In this document: piece after piece, positions 41,284 through 57,825 of the stretch | Position numbering within the stretch: the stretch's first letter is position 1 | Layout: each line of letters begins with the position of its first letter | From: Oscillospiraceae bacterium | GTDB lineage: Bacteria > Bacillota > Clostridia > Oscillospirales > SIG627 | Assembly: GCA_015065325.1 (NCBI GenBank) | Contig: SVQO01000009.1 | Span: forward strand, 1-64,000 | Length of the DNA stretch: 64,000 nt | Direction: 5' to 3' | The notes under the pieces: model-generated | Told to the model about the DNA's origin: nothing | Seen by the model: only the letters and a program-made list of their open reading frames with translations | The model's database searches: none | Position numbers and translations under genes: made by a program

Positions 41284-43359
41284 TTAGTTTGCAGCCTTTT
41301 TAATGATCTGCTCCTGAATGCTCTTGGGAACCTCTGCATAGTGGTCGGGCTCCATAACGTAGGTGCCGCGGCCCTGAGTCTTGGAACGAAGGTCGGTTGC
41401 GTAACCGAACATTTCGCCCAAAGGAACCTCACAGTTGATCTGCTGACCGCCGCCAACAGCTTCCATACCAAGCACGCTGCCGCGACGCTGGTTGATGTTA
41501 CCGATAACATCACCCATGTAATCGTCGGGAGTAACGATAACTACCTTCATGATAGGCTCGGTAATGGTGGGATCTGCCTTTCTCATAGCTTCCTTGAAAG
41601 CCATAGAACCACAGATCTTGAACGCCATTTCGGAAGAGTCAACTTCGTGGTAAGATCCGTCGAATACGGTAACCTTGGTATCAACAACGTTGTAGCCTGC
41701 TACAACACCGCTCTCCATAGCACCGCGGATACCTGCATCCACTGCGGGGAGGTATTCCTTGGGGATCGCACCGCCGACTACCTTGTTGATGAATTCGTAT
41801 CCCTTGCCGGGTTCGTTGGGCTCGATGGTCATCTTAACGTGAGCATACTGACCCTTACCACCGGACTGGCGGGCGTACTTAACGTCAACGGTAGCTTCCT
41901 TGCGGATGGTCTCGCGGTAAGCAACCTGAGGCTTACCAACGTTTGCTTCCACACGGAATTCGCGGAGAAGTCTGTCAACGATGATCTCAAGGTGAAGCTC
42001 ACCCATACCTGCGATGATGGTCTGACCGGTCTCTTCGTCGGTGGATACCTTGAAGGTGGGGTCTTCCTCAGCAAGCTTCTGAAGGGCGATACCCATCTTT
42101 TCCTGACCGGCTTTGGTCTTGGGCTCGATGGCTACACGAATAACGGGATCCGGGAAGTCCATAGATTCCAGAACGATGGGGTTCTTCTCGTCACAGAGAG
42201 TGTCACCGGTAGTGGTGTACTTAACGCCAATGACTGCGGCAATGTCGCCTGCATAGATCATATCAGCGTCTTCTCTGTGGTTTGCGTGCATCAAAACGAT
42301 ACGGCCAAGTCTTTCGCGCTTACCCTTGACTGCGTTGTAAACGGTAGAACCGGTTGCAACGGAGCCGGAATAGACACGAACGAAGCAAAGACGACCTACA
42401 AAGGGGTCGGTTGCAATCTTGAATGCAAGAGCCGCAAAGGGTGCATCCTCGCTGGAAGGACGCTCTTCCTCGGTCTCGCCGTCCGGCAAGGTACCGGTGA
42501 TAGCGGGAACGTCCAAGGGAGAAGGAAGATACTCAACAACGGCATCCAAAAGCTTCTGAACGCCCTTATTACGGTATGAGGTACCGCAAAGCACGGGGAT
42601 CATCTTGCCGGCAATGGTAGTTGTGCGGATCGCCTTGTGAATTTCTTCTTCGGTCAGCTCCTCGCCCTCGAGATACTTTTCAAACAGTGCGTCATCGCTC
42701 TCGGCAACAGCTTCCAGAAGCTGAGTTCTGTATTCCTCTGCTTTATCGGCAAGCTCTGCGGGAATGTCTTCCTCGCGGATGTCGGTGCCGTCGTTATTGG
42801 TGTAGATGAAAGCGCGCATTTTGACCAAGTCGATCAAACCGACAAACTCGTCCTCAGCACCGATGGGCAGCTGGATCGGAACGGCATTTGCTTTCAGTCT
42901 TTCGTGGATCTGGGACACAACTCTGTAGAAGTTTGCGCCACCGATATCCATTTTGTTAACGTAAGCCAGACGGGGTACGTTATACTTGGTAGCCTGACGC
43001 CATACGGTTTCAGACTGGGGCTCGACACCACCCTTGGCACAGAAGACGGCAACTGCACCGTCAAGCACCATCAGGGAGCGCTCCACCTCAACGGTGAAGT
43101 CAACGTGACCGGGGGTGTCAATGATGTTGATTCTGTTGTTTCTCCAGAAACAGGTGGTAGCTGCGGAAGTGATGGTAATACCTCTCTCCTGCTCCTGCTC
43201 CATCCAGTCCATGGTAGCGGCACCGTCATGCGTCTCACCCAGCTTGTGCGTCTTACCCGTGTAGTACAGGATACGCTCAGTGGTAGTGGTCTTACCGGCG
43301 TCGATATGGGCCATGATACCGATGTTTCTGGTTCTTTCAAGTGGATACTCTCTCGGCAT
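41284..43359 (-). CDS. fusA: Translation elongation factor G
   Basis: This 691-residue GTPase of translocation and ribosome recycling has G1 [13 protein letters not shown]3 DTPGHVDFT and G4 NKMD. Domains II-V are complete ([38 protein letters not shown]). An in-frame TTG seven codons earlier is rejected in favour of ATG with GGAG six bases upstream. It lies 64 bases after rpsG and 52 before tuf. Confidence 0.98.
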   Translation of the reverse strand: MPREYPLERTRNIGIMAHIDAGKTTTTERILYYTGKTHKLGETHDGAATMDWMEQEQERGITITSAATTCFWRNNRINIIDTPGHVDFTVEVERSLMVLDGAVAVFCAKGGVEPQSETVWRQATKYNVPRLAYVNKMDIGGANFYRVVSQIHERLKANAVPIQLPIGAEDEFVGLIDLVKMRAFIYTNNDGTDIREEDIPAELADKAEEYRTQLLEAVAESDDALFEKYLEGEELTEEEIHKAIRTTTIAGKMIPVLCGTSYRNKGVQKLLDAVVEYLPSPLDVPAITGTLPDGETEEERPSSEDAPFAALAFKIATDPFVGRLCFVRVYSGSVATGSTVYNAVKGKRERLGRIVLMHANHREDADMIYAGDIAAVIGVKYTTTGDTLCDEKNPIVLESMDFPDPVIRVAIEPKTKAGQEKMGIALQKLAEEDPTFKVSTDEETGQTIIAGMGELHLEIIVDRLLREFRVEANVGKPQVAYRETIRKEATVDVKYARQSGGKGQYAHVKMTIEPNEPGKGYEFINKVVGGAIPKEYLPAVDAGIRGAMESGVVAGYNVVDTKVTVFDGSYHEVDSSEMAFKICGSMAFKEAMRKADPTITEPIMKVVIVTPDDYMGDVIGNINQRRGSVLGMEAVGGGQQINCEVPLGEMFGYATDLRSKTQGRGTYVMEPDHYAEVPKSIQEQIIKKAAN

Positions 43360-43423
43360 TGTAAGCTCCGTTTCCTTCAATTAGATTCTTCCCGAAAAGA
43401 TAAGATCCATACGGGAAATACGA

Positions 43424-43894
43424 TTAATATCTGTAATGAGCAAAAGCCTTGTTTGCTTCTGCCATCTTGTGAGTGTCTTCTCTCTTCTTAACGGCGCCGC
43501 CGATTCCGTTGGTTGCGTCGATAATCTCGTTTGCAAGTCTCTCACACATATTCTTCTCGCTGCGTGCTCTGGAATAAGTGATGAGCCAGCGAAGACCTAA
43601 GGTCTGCTTTCTGTCGGGCCGAACGTCAATCGGAACCTGATAGGTTGCACCGCCAACTCTTCTTGCTTTGATTTCGAGCTGGGGCATGATGTTCTCAAGG
43701 GCCTTCTGGAATGTTTCAAGGGGATCGTTGCCGGTCTTCTCCTTTACGATTTCAAATGCATCGTAAACGATTTTCTGTGCAACACCCTTTTTACCGTCCT
43801 GCATAATGTTGTTTACCAGCTTGGTAACAAGCTTAGATCCGTAGATAGGATCCGGCAGAACATCTCTTTTGGAAATCTGACCTCTGCGTGGCAC
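43424..43894 (-). CDS. rpsG: Ribosomal protein S7
   Basis: This 156-residue 30S head assembly protein shows [44 protein letters not shown] and the end [15 protein letters not shown]. The start codon is GTG with GGAGGG upstream. A gap of 134 bases separates it from rpsL; it holds no gene and no clear promoter. Confidence 0.98.
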   Translation of the reverse strand: MPRRGQISKRDVLPDPIYGSKLVTKLVNNIMQDGKKGVAQKIVYDAFEIVKEKTGNDPLETFQKALENIMPQLEIKARRVGGATYQVPIDVRPDRKQTLGLRWLITYSRARSEKNMCERLANEIIDATNGIGGAVKKREDTHKMAEANKAFAHYRY

Positions 43895-44028
43895 TAGAAC
43901 TTCCCTCCTTCATAATATAGTATGATATCTTTGGTACTCCGACAGGGAATCCTGCCGGTGAAGTGCTTGGCACAGATCACAATATAAATAAATGATACAA
44001 TATGCTAAGCACAACCGAGAGCTTACTC

Positions 44029-44448
44029 TTACTTGGAAGCCTTTGCTCTCTTCGCTCCGTACTTGGAACGACCCTGGTTTCTTCCGTTAACGCCCTGGGT
44101 ATCCAGAGTGCCGCGGATGATGTGGTAACGGACACCGGGGAGGTCCTTGACTCTTCCGCCGCGGATCATAACTACAGAGTGCTCCTGCAGGTTATGACCG
44201 ATACCGGGGATGTAAGCAGTCACTTCGTTACCGTTGGTCAGTCTGACTCTTGCAATCTTACGGAGAGCCGAGTTCGGCTTCTTCGGAGTCTTGGTAGAAA
44301 CCTTCGTGCAGACACCACGCTTCTGAGGGCAGGAAATATCAACGGTCTCTTTTTTCAGAGAGTTCATGGTTACCTGCAAAGCGGGGGACTTGGACTTATA
44401 GGTTACTTTCTGACGACCAAATCTCACCAATTGGTTGAATGTTGGCAT
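44029..44448 (-). CDS. rpsL: Ribosomal protein S12
   Basis: This 139-residue 30S decoding-site protein shows [30 protein letters not shown] and [13 protein letters not shown]. The two lysines altered in many streptomycin-resistant strains (in PKKPN and RVKDLPG) are present in the sensitive form. First gene of the str operon with its own promoter, which overlaps the rpoC terminator. Confidence 0.98.
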   Translation of the reverse strand: MPTFNQLVRFGRQKVTYKSKSPALQVTMNSLKKETVDISCPQKRGVCTKVSTKTPKKPNSALRKIARVRLTNGNEVTAYIPGIGHNLQEHSVVMIRGGRVKDLPGVRYHIIRGTLDTQGVNGRNQGRSKYGAKRAKASK

Positions 44449-44478
44449 ATCGCATCTCCTTTCTTCAATATTCGTTTT

Positions 44479-44507
44479 ATGGTATCACACTTTCAAAAAA
44501 AATGCAA
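44479..44507 (-). promoter_or_regulatory. Promoter of the str operon
   Basis: On the minus strand TTGCAT (44502-44507), 17 bases, TACCAT (44479-44484) with extended TGA. The spacer is the T run of the rpoC terminator. Confidence 0.65.
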
Positions 44508-44547
44508 CACTCACCGAGGAGTGCAAAATGTATTTCTGCATTTTGCA
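44486..44547 (-). terminator. Double-hairpin terminator of rpoB-rpoC
   Basis: Two stems in sequence: TGCAAAATG/CATTTTGCA (44522-44547) and CACTC/GAGTG (44508-44523), which share two bases and so may be alternatives, then TTGCATTTTTTTT. It ends within the str promoter. Confidence 0.7.
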
Positions 44548-44599
44548 CAAAACTCGGCAAAAACCTTTGTTAAATTTACGCTAAAATCCACAAGAAATT

Positions 44600-48166
<3,567 letters not shown>

Positions 48167-48183
48167 TCTCTTCTCCTCCTACC

Positions 48184-51100
48184 TTAGTCATCTTTTCCGT
48201 CTTCAGCTTCATAGACGGAAGCGGAGCCCATATAATCGGAAAGATCTTCCTCGGGCTGTTCGGTCAGCTCGGTAGAGCCTTCCTCATCGTCAAACATGGG
48301 ATCCACGGCATCGTAGATCTGCTCGCCCAGCTCGGACTGGTCGATGGTTTGGATGCCGCCCGTTTCTTCTTCGCTGATCTCCTTGAGGGCAACAATGTTG
48401 TCATCCTTATCGAGGACCTCGATGTTCAGACCCAAAGCCTGGAGCTCGCGAACCAATACCTTAAAGGACTCGGGCACACCGGGAGTGGGGATGTTCAGAC
48501 CCTTTACGATTGCCTCGAAGGTCTTTACACGGCCTACCACGTCGTCGGACTTCACGGTAAGGATCTCCTGGAGAGTGTAGGCTGCGCCGTACGCCTCCAA
48601 TGCCCAAACCTCCATTTCGCCGAATCTCTGACCGCCGAACTGAGCTTTACCGCCCAGAGGCTGCTGAGTAACCAGAGAGTAAGGACCGGTGGAACGGGCG
48701 TGGATCTTATCGTCAACCAGGTGATGGAGCTTTAAGTAGTACATATAACCGACGGTTACGCGGTTATCGAAGGGTTCACCGGTTCTACCGTCGTACAGGA
48801 CGGTCTTACCGTCGGGAGAACAGCCTGCCTCTTCCAGCAGATCCTGAATATCCTTCTCATTGGCACCGTCGAATACGGGAGTCATAAAGTTGACACCCAG
48901 CTTCTTCGCGGCAAGGCCCAAGTGAACCTCGAGCACCTGACCGATGTTCATACGGGAAGGTACGCCCAGGGGGTTCAATACGATATCAAGGGGAGTACCG
49001 TCGGGAAGGAAGGGCATATCTTCGGGAGGAAGGATGCGGGAAATAACACCCTTGTTACCGTGACGGCCTGCCATCTTATCGCCCACGGAGATCTTTCTCT
49101 TCTGAGCAACGTAAACTCTGACGACCTTATTCACGCCTGCGGGAAGCTCGTCACCGTTCTCACGGGTAAAGGTACGTACGTCAACGACGATACCGCTTTC
49201 GCCGTGGGGCAGACGCAGGGAGGTATCTCTGACCTCTCTTGCCTTTTCACCGAAGATGGCACGGAGAAGACGCTCCTCTGCAGTCAACTCGGTCTCACCC
49301 TTGGGGGTAACCTTACCGACCAGGATATCGCCTGCGTGCACCTCGGCACCCTTGCGGATCACACCGTCTGCATTCAGATCCTTCAGCGCTTCTTCGCCTA
49401 CGGAAGGAATATCGCGGGTGATCTCCTCCGGACCGAGCTTGGTATCTCTCGCTTCGTGAGAATACTCCTCAATGTGAATGGAGGTGTAGATATCTTCTCT
49501 TACCAGACGCTCGTTCAAAAGAACTGCGTCCTCGTAGTTATAACCCTCCCAGGTCATAAAGCCGATGAGCATATTCTTACCCAGCGCCATTTCGCCGCCG
49601 CGGGTAGCGGTGCCGTCAGCCAATACCTGACCCTTCTCAACTCTCTGATCCTTCACGACGAAGGGTCTCTGGTTGATACAGGTGCCCTGGTTGGTTCTCT
49701 TGAATTTTACAAGGTGGTATGCATCGACGTGACCCTGGTCGTTCTTCACGCGGATCTCATCGGCAGAAACGTATTCTACGTAGCCTGCCTCCTTAGCAAG
49801 CACGCACACACCGGAATCCGTACCGGATTTATATTCGATACCGGTACCGATCATGGGAGCTTCGCTGACCATCAGCGGAACTGCCTGCTTCTGCATGTTG
49901 GAGCCCATGAGTGCACGGGTATTGTCATCGTTCTCCAGGAAGGGAATGTGAGAAGCGGAAACGGATACCAGCATCTTGGGAGATACGTCCATATAGTCGA
50001 TCTCTTCTCTGGGTACCTCGAGAATTTCCTCACGTCTTCTTGCGGTTACCTTCTTGTTGATAAACTTGTGCTCCTCGTCCAGGGGCTCGTTTGCCTGAGC
50101 AACGGTGTAATCGTCCTCCTCATCGGCGGTCATGTAGCGGACCTCGCTTGTGACCACGCCGGTTTCCTTATCCACCTTGCGGTAAGGAGCCATAATAAAG
50201 CCGAATTCGCTGATCTTGGCATAGGTGGAAAGATAGGAGATCAGACCGATGTTGGGACCTTCGGGGGTCTCTACGGGACACATTCTGCCGTACTGGGTAT
50301 AGTGTACGTCACGAACCTCGAAGGATGCACGGTCTCTGGACAAACCGCCCGGACCCAAAGCGGAAAGACGGCGCTTGTGGGTAAGCTCGGACAGGGGGTT
50401 GTTCTGGTCCATAAACTGGGACAAGGGAGAAGAACCGAAGAATTCCTTAATGGCGGAGATCACGGGACGCACGTTGATCAGTGCCTGAGGCGTAACGGAC
50501 TCCGTATCCTGAATGGTCATTCTCTCCTTGACGATCTTATCCATTCTGGAGAAGCCGATGCGGAGCTGGTTCTGCAAAAGCTCACCAACGCAACGCAGTC
50601 TTCTGTTGCCCAGATGGTCGATATCGTCGTCACTGCCGATTCCGTGGGAAAGGGCAAGCAGGTAGTTTACGGAAGAATAAATATCCTCACGGGTAATATG
50701 TTTGGGAACGAGCTCGTCCTTTCTGGCACGGATCAGCTCAATGCGCTCCGCCTCGTCCTTGGTCTCGTTCAGGATCTCGCCCAAAACAGACAGGCATACC
50801 ATTTCCTTAATTCCCGTTGCCTTGCAAGCTTCCTCAGACAGAAACTCGGTCATGGGAACCATACCGTTGGAGAATACCTTTACCTCCTTACCGTCCTCTG
50901 CTACGACGGTAAGATTGGTGATACCGTTCCGGTTCAGGCTCTGTGCCTTCTCTGCATCCAGCACCTCACCCTTCTTGAAAACGGTCTTGCCGGTCAGCTG
51001 GCTGACTGCGGGAGCAGCAAGCTTCAGTCCGGTCACACGCTTTGCAAGGGAAAGCTTCTTGTTATATTTATATCTGCCCACAGCGGAAATATCGTAACGC

Positions 51101-51918
51101 TTGGGATCAAAGAAAAGGTTGTTGACCAGGATCTCAGCACTCTCAACAAGGGGCGGATCACCGGGACGAAGTCTTCTGTAAAGCTCCTTGAGAGCCTCCT
51201 CGTATGCGGTGGTATTGTTGTTCTCCGCGGTAGCGGTGATCATATCCTTATCCATGGTGAGCAGAAGCATGGTATCGTCGCCGAACATAGCCTTCAGCTC
51301 AGCATCGGTGGATACGCCCAGTGCACGAACCAGAATCGTTACGGGCATCTTGCGGTTCTTGTCGATGCGAACGTAGAAAATATCGTTCTGATCGGTCTCG
51401 TACTCAAGCCAAGCGCCGCGGTAAGGAATTACCGTGGTAGCGAAGGTCACCTTCTCACTCTTTTCCTGGAGCTTCTGATAGTAGATACCGGGGGAACGAA
51501 CGATCTGCGATACGATAACGCGCTCTGCACCGTTGATCAGGAAGGTTCCGTTTTCGGTCATCAGAGGGAAATCGCCCATGAAGATCTCCTGCTCCTTGAT
51601 CTCGCCGGTGACCTTGTTGGTCAGACGGACGGTCACGCGCAGGGGAACCGCATAGTTTACGTCTCTCTCCTTGCACTCCTCGATGGAGTACTTGGGCGTT
51701 TTTTCCACCGTGTAGTCCACGAAATCGATCAGCAGATTTCCGGAGTAATCCACGATGGGAGAAATGTCGCGGAGGACCTCCATCAGTCCTTCCTTCAGGA
51801 ACCAGTCAAAGCTCTCCTTCTGAATTTCGATGAGATTCGGGAGATCCAGCGGTTCGTCGTTTTTCGCAAAGCTGTAACGAACACCGGTTCCGCATTTCTG
51901 GGGATGGGTCATCAACAT
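48184..51918 (-). CDS. rpoB: RNA polymerase beta subunit
   Basis: The protein is 1244 residues. It starts [20 protein letters not shown]; the rifampicin pocket region reads [19 protein letters not shown] ... [13 protein letters not shown], with sensitive-type residues throughout by eye. Catalytic core motifs include [12 protein letters not shown] and the C-terminal clamp region. The extended reading of 43 residues upstream is rejected as a leader (AGGAGAGG just before this ATG). Upstream rplKAJL, usual neighbours, are absent; ligA is divergent instead. Confidence 0.98.
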   Translation of the reverse strand: MLMTHPQKCGTGVRYSFAKNDEPLDLPNLIEIQKESFDWFLKEGLMEVLRDISPIVDYSGNLLIDFVDYTVEKTPKYSIEECKERDVNYAVPLRVTVRLTNKVTGEIKEQEIFMGDFPLMTENGTFLINGAERVIVSQIVRSPGIYYQKLQEKSEKVTFATTVIPYRGAWLEYETDQNDIFYVRIDKNRKMPVTILVRALGVSTDAELKAMFGDDTMLLLTMDKDMITATAENNNTTAYEEALKELYRRLRPGDPPLVESAEILVNNLFFDPKRYDISAVGRYKYNKKLSLAKRVTGLKLAAPAVSQLTGKTVFKKGEVLDAEKAQSLNRNGITNLTVVAEDGKEVKVFSNGMVPMTEFLSEEACKATGIKEMVCLSVLGEILNETKDEAERIELIRARKDELVPKHITREDIYSSVNYLLALSHGIGSDDDIDHLGNRRLRCVGELLQNQLRIGFSRMDKIVKERMTIQDTESVTPQALINVRPVISAIKEFFGSSPLSQFMDQNNPLSELTHKRRLSALGPGGLSRDRASFEVRDVHYTQYGRMCPVETPEGPNIGLISYLSTYAKISEFGFIMAPYRKVDKETGVVTSEVRYMTADEEDDYTVAQANEPLDEEHKFINKKVTARRREEILEVPREEIDYMDVSPKMLVSVSASHIPFLENDDNTRALMGSNMQKQAVPLMVSEAPMIGTGIEYKSGTDSGVCVLAKEAGYVEYVSADEIRVKNDQGHVDAYHLVKFKRTNQGTCINQRPFVVKDQRVEKGQVLADGTATRGGEMALGKNMLIGFMTWEGYNYEDAVLLNERLVREDIYTSIHIEEYSHEARDTKLGPEEITRDIPSVGEEALKDLNADGVIRKGAEVHAGDILVGKVTPKGETELTAEERLLRAIFGEKAREVRDTSLRLPHGESGIVVDVRTFTRENGDELPAGVNKVVRVYVAQKRKISVGDKMAGRHGNKGVISRILPPEDMPFLPDGTPLDIVLNPLGVPSRMNIGQVLEVHLGLAAKKLGVNFMTPVFDGANEKDIQDLLEEAGCSPDGKTVLYDGRTGEPFDNRVTVGYMYYLKLHHLVDDKIHARSTGPYSLVTQQPLGGKAQFGGQRFGEMEVWALEAYGAAYTLQEILTVKSDDVVGRVKTFEAIVKGLNIPTPGVPESFKVLVRELQALGLNIEVLDKDDNIVALKEISEEETGGIQTIDQSELGEQIYDAVDPMFDDEEGSTELTEQPEEDLSDYMGSASVYEAEDGKDD

Positions 51919-52006
51919 ATAGTAACCTCTCCTTCTTTGTTTTTCTCGTCTTCTTTTTCGCAGTATTCCTTTTTCGCCGAAAATTTCAAAAAAATTCGGC
52001 ACACTT

Positions 52007-54252
<2,246 letters not shown>

Positions 54253-54273
54253 AATATTCTTTTCGAAAAACAG

Positions 54274-54302
54274 TTTCTTTTCAAAGGAAAATGTGTTATA
54301 TT
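54274..54302 (+). promoter_or_regulatory. Promoter of the phosphodiesterase-like gene
   Basis: TTTCTT (54274-54279), 17 bases, TATATT (54297-54302) with extended TGT. No terminator was seen between ligA and this promoter. Confidence 0.5.
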
Positions 54303-54353
54303 GTTTTAAACGAAAAAAAGAGGTCCCCCCCTCTCGGAAAGGAAACAACAGTT

Positions 54354-55142
54354 ATGGCTTTCGAATTCAAAGAAAAAGTAATTTTGATGTGTATCGACTC
54401 TATGCGCCCCGACGGATTTTTGCAGTGCGGCAACCCCTTCATCCACGAGATGATGAAGCTGGGCTCCTACTGTCTGAGCAGCCGCACGGTATTCCCCTCC
54501 TCCACCCTGCCCTGTCATATGTCTATGTTCCATTCCGTTCCTCCGGAACGCCACGGAATTCTCTCCAACACCTACGTTCCCATGGTTCGTCCCCTGCCCG
54601 GCCTGTTTGAGCAGATCCGTGCAGTAGGAGGAAAAAGCGATATGTACTTCGGCTGGCAGCCCCTGCGCGACATTGCAGGTCCCAAGACGCTGTGCCGCGA
54701 TCATTTCATCTGCGCCAGAATGGAGGATGACACCGACAATAAGCTGACCGAGCTCGCCTTGGCCAGACTGCGTGAGGGCGGCCCCGACTTTATGTTCCTC
54801 TATCAGGTAGAGACGGACGAAAAGGGCGGTCACGATCACGGTTGGATGACCGAGGAATATCTGGGCTATATCAAGGTTGCCATCGAAAACGTCAAACGCG
54901 TTTACGAGCTGGCAGGTCAGGACTACACCATTATCGTTACTGCCGACCACGGCGGACACGACCGTTGCCACGGAACCAATCTGGAGGAGGACATGACCAT
55001 CCCCACCTTCTTCATCGGCAAGCGTTTCACTCCCGGTAAGCAATTGGAGGGAGTGAGCATCCTGGACCTTGCTCCCACCATTGCAGACGTAATGGGCGTC
55101 CCGGTTCCCGAGGAATGGGAAGGAAAGAGCCTGGCTGAGTAA
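54354..55142 (+). CDS. Alkaline phosphatase superfamily protein (nucleotide pyrophosphatase / phosphodiesterase-like)
   Basis: The protein is 262 residues. Metal and nucleophile landmarks of the type I phosphodiesterase family are visible: VILMCIDSMRPDG (Asp), RTVFPSSTLPCHMSMFHS (nucleophile Thr/Ser), ETDEKGGHDHG (Asp, His) and VTADHGGHDRCHG (Asp, His, His). It probably cleaves a phosphodiester or phosphoester with two metal ions. There is no signal peptide, so it is cytoplasmic, shorter than secreted family members. Substrate unknown. AAAGGAAA before the ATG; an earlier start would fall in the promoter. Confidence 0.82.
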   Translation: MAFEFKEKVILMCIDSMRPDGFLQCGNPFIHEMMKLGSYCLSSRTVFPSSTLPCHMSMFHSVPPERHGILSNTYVPMVRPLPGLFEQIRAVGGKSDMYFGWQPLRDIAGPKTLCRDHFICARMEDDTDNKLTELALARLREGGPDFMFLYQVETDEKGGHDHGWMTEEYLGYIKVAIENVKRVYELAGQDYTIIVTADHGGHDRCHGTNLEEDMTIPTFFIGKRFTPGKQLEGVSILDLAPTIADVMGVPVPEEWEGKSLAE

Positions 55143-55162
55143 AGAAAAATGTAAAGAAATTG

Positions 55163-55192
55163 AAAAAACCGCGGAAAAACCGCGGTTTTTTC
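55163..55192 (+). terminator. Terminator of the phosphodiesterase-like gene
   Basis: AAAAAACCGCGG and CCGCGGTTTTTT with a five-base A loop. Confidence 0.85.
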
Positions 55193-55193
55193 G

Positions 55194-55222
55194 TTGCGCA
55201 AAAGGCTTTTTTATGGTATCCT
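55194..55222 (+). promoter_or_regulatory. Promoter of the DUF1538 fragment
   Basis: TTGCGC (55194-55199), 17 bases, TATCCT (55217-55222). Modest match. Confidence 0.45.
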
Positions 55223-55262
55223 TTAATATAAATAGGTAAAAAAACGGAAAGGAGGGAAAGGT

Positions 55263-55565
55263 GTGAATCCGAAACTGAAGGAAAAAATCACGGAATCGGT
55301 AGCGGCAGTCTTGCCCATTACGGGAATCGTTCTTTTTATCAGCGTGTTTCTTGCACCGATGGATCTTGGCAGCATTTCCCTCTTTTTGACCGGCGCCTGC
55401 CTTTTGGTGATCGGTATGGCGCTGTTCCAGCTGGGTGCCGAAATGGCAATGACCCCCTTGGGTGAAGGCATCGGCGAAAATTGCGGTGCCAAAACCGACG
55501 CCCACGGCATCGTGATCTCCCTTCCCGTAGACGACGTAGCGGGTCTGAAAAAGGAGATCGGCTGA
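55263..55565 (+). CDS. Truncated DUF1538 family membrane protein
   Basis: The protein is 100 residues. The N-terminal about 70 residues follow the DUF1538 opening: KEKITESVAAVLPITGIVLFIS, then a second hydrophobic segment (FLTGACLLVIGMALFQLGAEMAM) and the TPLGEGIG motif. Full members are two to five times longer with more membrane spans; here the frame ends after an unrelated 30-residue hydrophilic tail. Start is GTG with AAAGGAGGG, so translation signals are strong. Either a decayed gene or a short family variant; role unknown (family thought to be a transporter). Confidence 0.6.
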   Translation: MNPKLKEKITESVAAVLPITGIVLFISVFLAPMDLGSISLFLTGACLLVIGMALFQLGAEMAMTPLGEGIGENCGAKTDAHGIVISLPVDDVAGLKKEIG

Positions 55566-55602
55566 GCCTTTGTGAAAAAGAAATAAAAAAATACAAAATT
55601 CG

Positions 55603-55650
55603 ACTGTCTTTTTGTGGGAAGCACTGTTTTTCGCAAGAAGACAGTTTTTT
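55603..55650 (+). terminator. Possible terminator after the DUF1538 fragment
   Basis: ACTGTCTT (55603-55610) pairs with AAGACAGT (55638-55645), followed by TTTTTT; the loop is long (27 bases). Confidence 0.5.
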
Positions 55651-55653
55651 CTC

Positions 55654-55681
55654 TTGCTATTTTAAAAAAAATGTGTATAAT
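55654..55681 (+). promoter_or_regulatory. Promoter of the glycine riboswitch-symporter unit
   Basis: TTGCTA (55654-55659), 16 bases, TATAAT (55676-55681). The riboswitch starts about 25 bases later. Confidence 0.75.
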
Positions 55682-55706
55682 GGTGTAGAATTAGGATTTC
55701 GAATGA

Positions 55707-55868
55707 TGATCGCGGGAGAAGGCGTTTTGCCTACCGAAGGAATAACACTCTCAGGTGTCCCGACAGGGATGAGGACTGCGATCTGACGAAACTTTGGAGA
55801 AACTCATTTGATTGAGTGCCGAAGGTGCAAGGCGTTCAGCCGATCTCTCAGGCAAAAGGACAAAGACA
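55707..55868 (+). promoter_or_regulatory. Tandem glycine riboswitch (gcvT type)
   Basis: Two aptamers in series. The first has GCGGGAGA, GCCTACCGAAGGA and CTCTCAGGTGTCCCGACAGG. The second has CTTTGGAGA, GTGCCGAAGGTGCAA and CTCTCAGGCAAAAGGACA. The linker between them is short, as in cooperative tandem glycine riboswitches. It controls the symporter behind it through the terminator at 55891. Confidence 0.93.
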
Positions 55869-55890
55869 ATTCCTCTTTTTTTCGCAGGAT

Positions 55891-55926
55891 AGGATTGTGC
55901 TTTGCCGCGCAATCCTTTTTTATTTT
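55891..55926 (+). terminator. Expression-platform terminator of the glycine riboswitch
   Basis: AGGATTGTGC pairs with GCGCAATCCT (one imperfect position), followed by TTTTTTATTTTTT. Whether glycine turns expression on or off cannot be decided without folding. Confidence 0.8.
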
Positions 55927-55943
55927 TTATTCGGAGGCAAATT

Positions 55944-57620
55944 ATGCTAAAAATCATTGAAAACGTAAACGGCGAGATCAACGGCTTCGTATGGGGAATC
56001 GTCGGACTTGCTCTGCTCATCGGCACGGGCATTCTGATGACCGTTTTGACCCGCGGCTTTCAGATCAGCCATCTGGCGCACTGGTGGAAGAACACCATCG
56101 GAAGTCTTTTTAAGAAGGAAGTCATTTCCCACACCAAGGAAAAAGGCACCATCTCTCCCTTTCAGGCACTTTGCACCGCCCTTGCCGCAACGGTAGGAAC
56201 GGGCAATATTGCAGGTGTTGCCGCCGCGATCTGCATCGGTGGCGCAGGCGCCGTGTTCTGGATGTGGGTTGCCGCCTTCTTCGGTATGATGACCAACTTC
56301 GCCGAAAACACACTGGGTATCTACTTCCGTCGTCGCAACAAGGAAGGAGAATGGTCGGGCGGTGCCATGTACTACCTGCGCGACGGTCTGGGAAAGAAAA
56401 AAGGATGCAAATGGATCGGCATCATCCTTGCCGTTTTCTTCTGTATCTTCACCCTGCTGGCATCCTTCGGTATCGGCTCCATGGGTCAGGTAAACAAAAT
56501 CGTGGCAAACGTCACCACCGCCTTTGATATCCCCGCACTGTCTGAAAAGGTAATCTATGAAACGACTAACACGAAGGAGGTTACCTACGAGCTGGACGAA
56601 AAAAGTGACGTGGAGGAAATTCTGGCAAAAGGCGAGGTTGTAAACCAAACTGACGACGAAATCGTTATAAAAGAAACTCAGGTCACCAAAGTCACTGTGT
56701 ATCATTTGGTGATTGGCATACTGATTATGGTACTCGTCGCCATTATCACCATAGGCGGTGTCAAACGCATTGCAAACGTTGCCGAGAAGATCGTTCCAAT
56801 TATGGTAGTGCTGTACATCGTCGGCAGCCTTATTATTATCGGCATCAACTATCAGGCAATTCTGCCTGCGTTCAAAGCAATCTTCAAAAACGCTTTCGCT
56901 CCCGAAAAATTCGTTACCTCCGCGGGCGGCGGCTTGGTCGGCGGTATCATCCTTGCAATGACCAACGGTTTCAAGCGCGGTGTGTTCTCTAACGAAGCAG
57001 GTCTCGGTTCTTCGGTTATGGTCCACTCCAACTCCAACGTCAAGGAACCCGTCAAACAGGGTATGTGGGGTATCTTTGAAGTATTTGCAGATACCATGGT
57101 CGTTTGTACCATGACCGCACTGGTCATTTTGACCGCAGGCGGTCTGGAAGGCGGCGTATTTAACGTTGTGAGCGGTGCCGTTGACCCGAGATATACCGAC
57201 GCGACTTTGGTGGGCGGCGCTTTCAACACCATTTTGCCTTGGGGCGGAGCAGGTGCAAAGTTCGTTGCCGTTGCAATGTTCCTCTTTGCCTTCACCACCG
57301 TTCTCGGCTGGAGCCACTACGGTTCAAAGGCTTGGGAATACGTATTCGGCACCAAGAGCGTCGTGGTATTTAAGATCATCCACGTTTGCACCATTATCTT
57401 CGGTGCAATAATGACTTCCACCCTTGCCTGGGACGTTTCCGATACCTTCAACGGAATGATGATGTTCCCCAACCTGATCGCCGTTATCGCTCTTTCCCCG
57501 CTGGTGGTCAAGATCACCAAAAACTACGTAGACCGTAAGATCCGAAAGAAAAACGTGAAACCCATCCTTTCCTACGACCCCGAGCTTCAAAAGGACGCGG
57601 AACGAGATTTGGAAAAATGA
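55944..57620 (+). CDS. Sodium:alanine/glycine symporter (AgcS / AlsT family)
   Basis: The protein is 558 residues with about eleven membrane segments. Family signatures: ALAATVGTGNIAGVAAAICIGG, WMWVAAFFGMMTNFAENTLG, GAMYYLRDGLG and FKRGVFSNEAGLGSS. It imports alanine or glycine with sodium or protons. It is about 80-100 residues longer than common members because of a hydrophilic insertion (about 201-253, rich in Glu/Thr/Val) between membrane segments. The glycine riboswitch upstream supports glycine as substrate. GGAGG precedes the ATG. Confidence 0.93.
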   Translation: MLKIIENVNGEINGFVWGIVGLALLIGTGILMTVLTRGFQISHLAHWWKNTIGSLFKKEVISHTKEKGTISPFQALCTALAATVGTGNIAGVAAAICIGGAGAVFWMWVAAFFGMMTNFAENTLGIYFRRRNKEGEWSGGAMYYLRDGLGKKKGCKWIGIILAVFFCIFTLLASFGIGSMGQVNKIVANVTTAFDIPALSEKVIYETTNTKEVTYELDEKSDVEEILAKGEVVNQTDDEIVIKETQVTKVTVYHLVIGILIMVLVAIITIGGVKRIANVAEKIVPIMVVLYIVGSLIIIGINYQAILPAFKAIFKNAFAPEKFVTSAGGGLVGGIILAMTNGFKRGVFSNEAGLGSSVMVHSNSNVKEPVKQGMWGIFEVFADTMVVCTMTALVILTAGGLEGGVFNVVSGAVDPRYTDATLVGGAFNTILPWGGAGAKFVAVAMFLFAFTTVLGWSHYGSKAWEYVFGTKSVVVFKIIHVCTIIFGAIMTSTLAWDVSDTFNGMMMFPNLIAVIALSPLVVKITKNYVDRKIRKKNVKPILSYDPELQKDAERDLEK

Positions 57621-57626
57621 TTTTCA

Positions 57627-57657
57627 AGAGAAGCTTTTTTCGGCTTCTCTTTTTTTC
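57627..57657 (+). terminator. Terminator of the symporter gene
   Basis: AGAGAAGC and GCTTCTCT with an eight-base T-rich loop, followed by TTTTTTTC. Confidence 0.85.
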
Positions 57658-57716
57658 TTGTCCGCATACAATAAAAGAGAAGGCTCCGGAGGCTTTCCCC
57701 CAATCCATATCCCCTA

Positions 57717-57757
57717 CTCAGGCGCGGCAAATGCCGCGCCTGAGCCAATTTTTTTAT
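57717..57757. terminator. Second strong hairpin before the M14 peptidase gene
   Basis: CTCAGGCGCGGCA and TGCCGCGCCTGAG form a perfect 13-pair GC-rich stem with an AA loop, then CCAATTTTTTTAT. A backup terminator for the symporter transcript is the simplest reading. Confidence 0.65.
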
Positions 57758-57765
57758 CATTTGAA

Positions 57766-57793
57766 TTGACATTGCTCATTTTTTTGGTAAAAT
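57766..57793 (+). promoter_or_regulatory. Promoter of the M14 peptidase gene
   Basis: TTGACA (57766-57771), 16 bases, TAAAAT (57788-57793). Confidence 0.75.
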
Positions 57794-57825
57794 GAAGGCA
57801 GCCCAATCGCAAAAGGAGAATTTCC

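Noticed and set aside
43895-44028. Possible separate promoter or gene between rpsL and rpsG
   Set aside because: Only scattered AT-rich -10-like strings without a spaced -35 box and no reading frame with a ribosome binding site.
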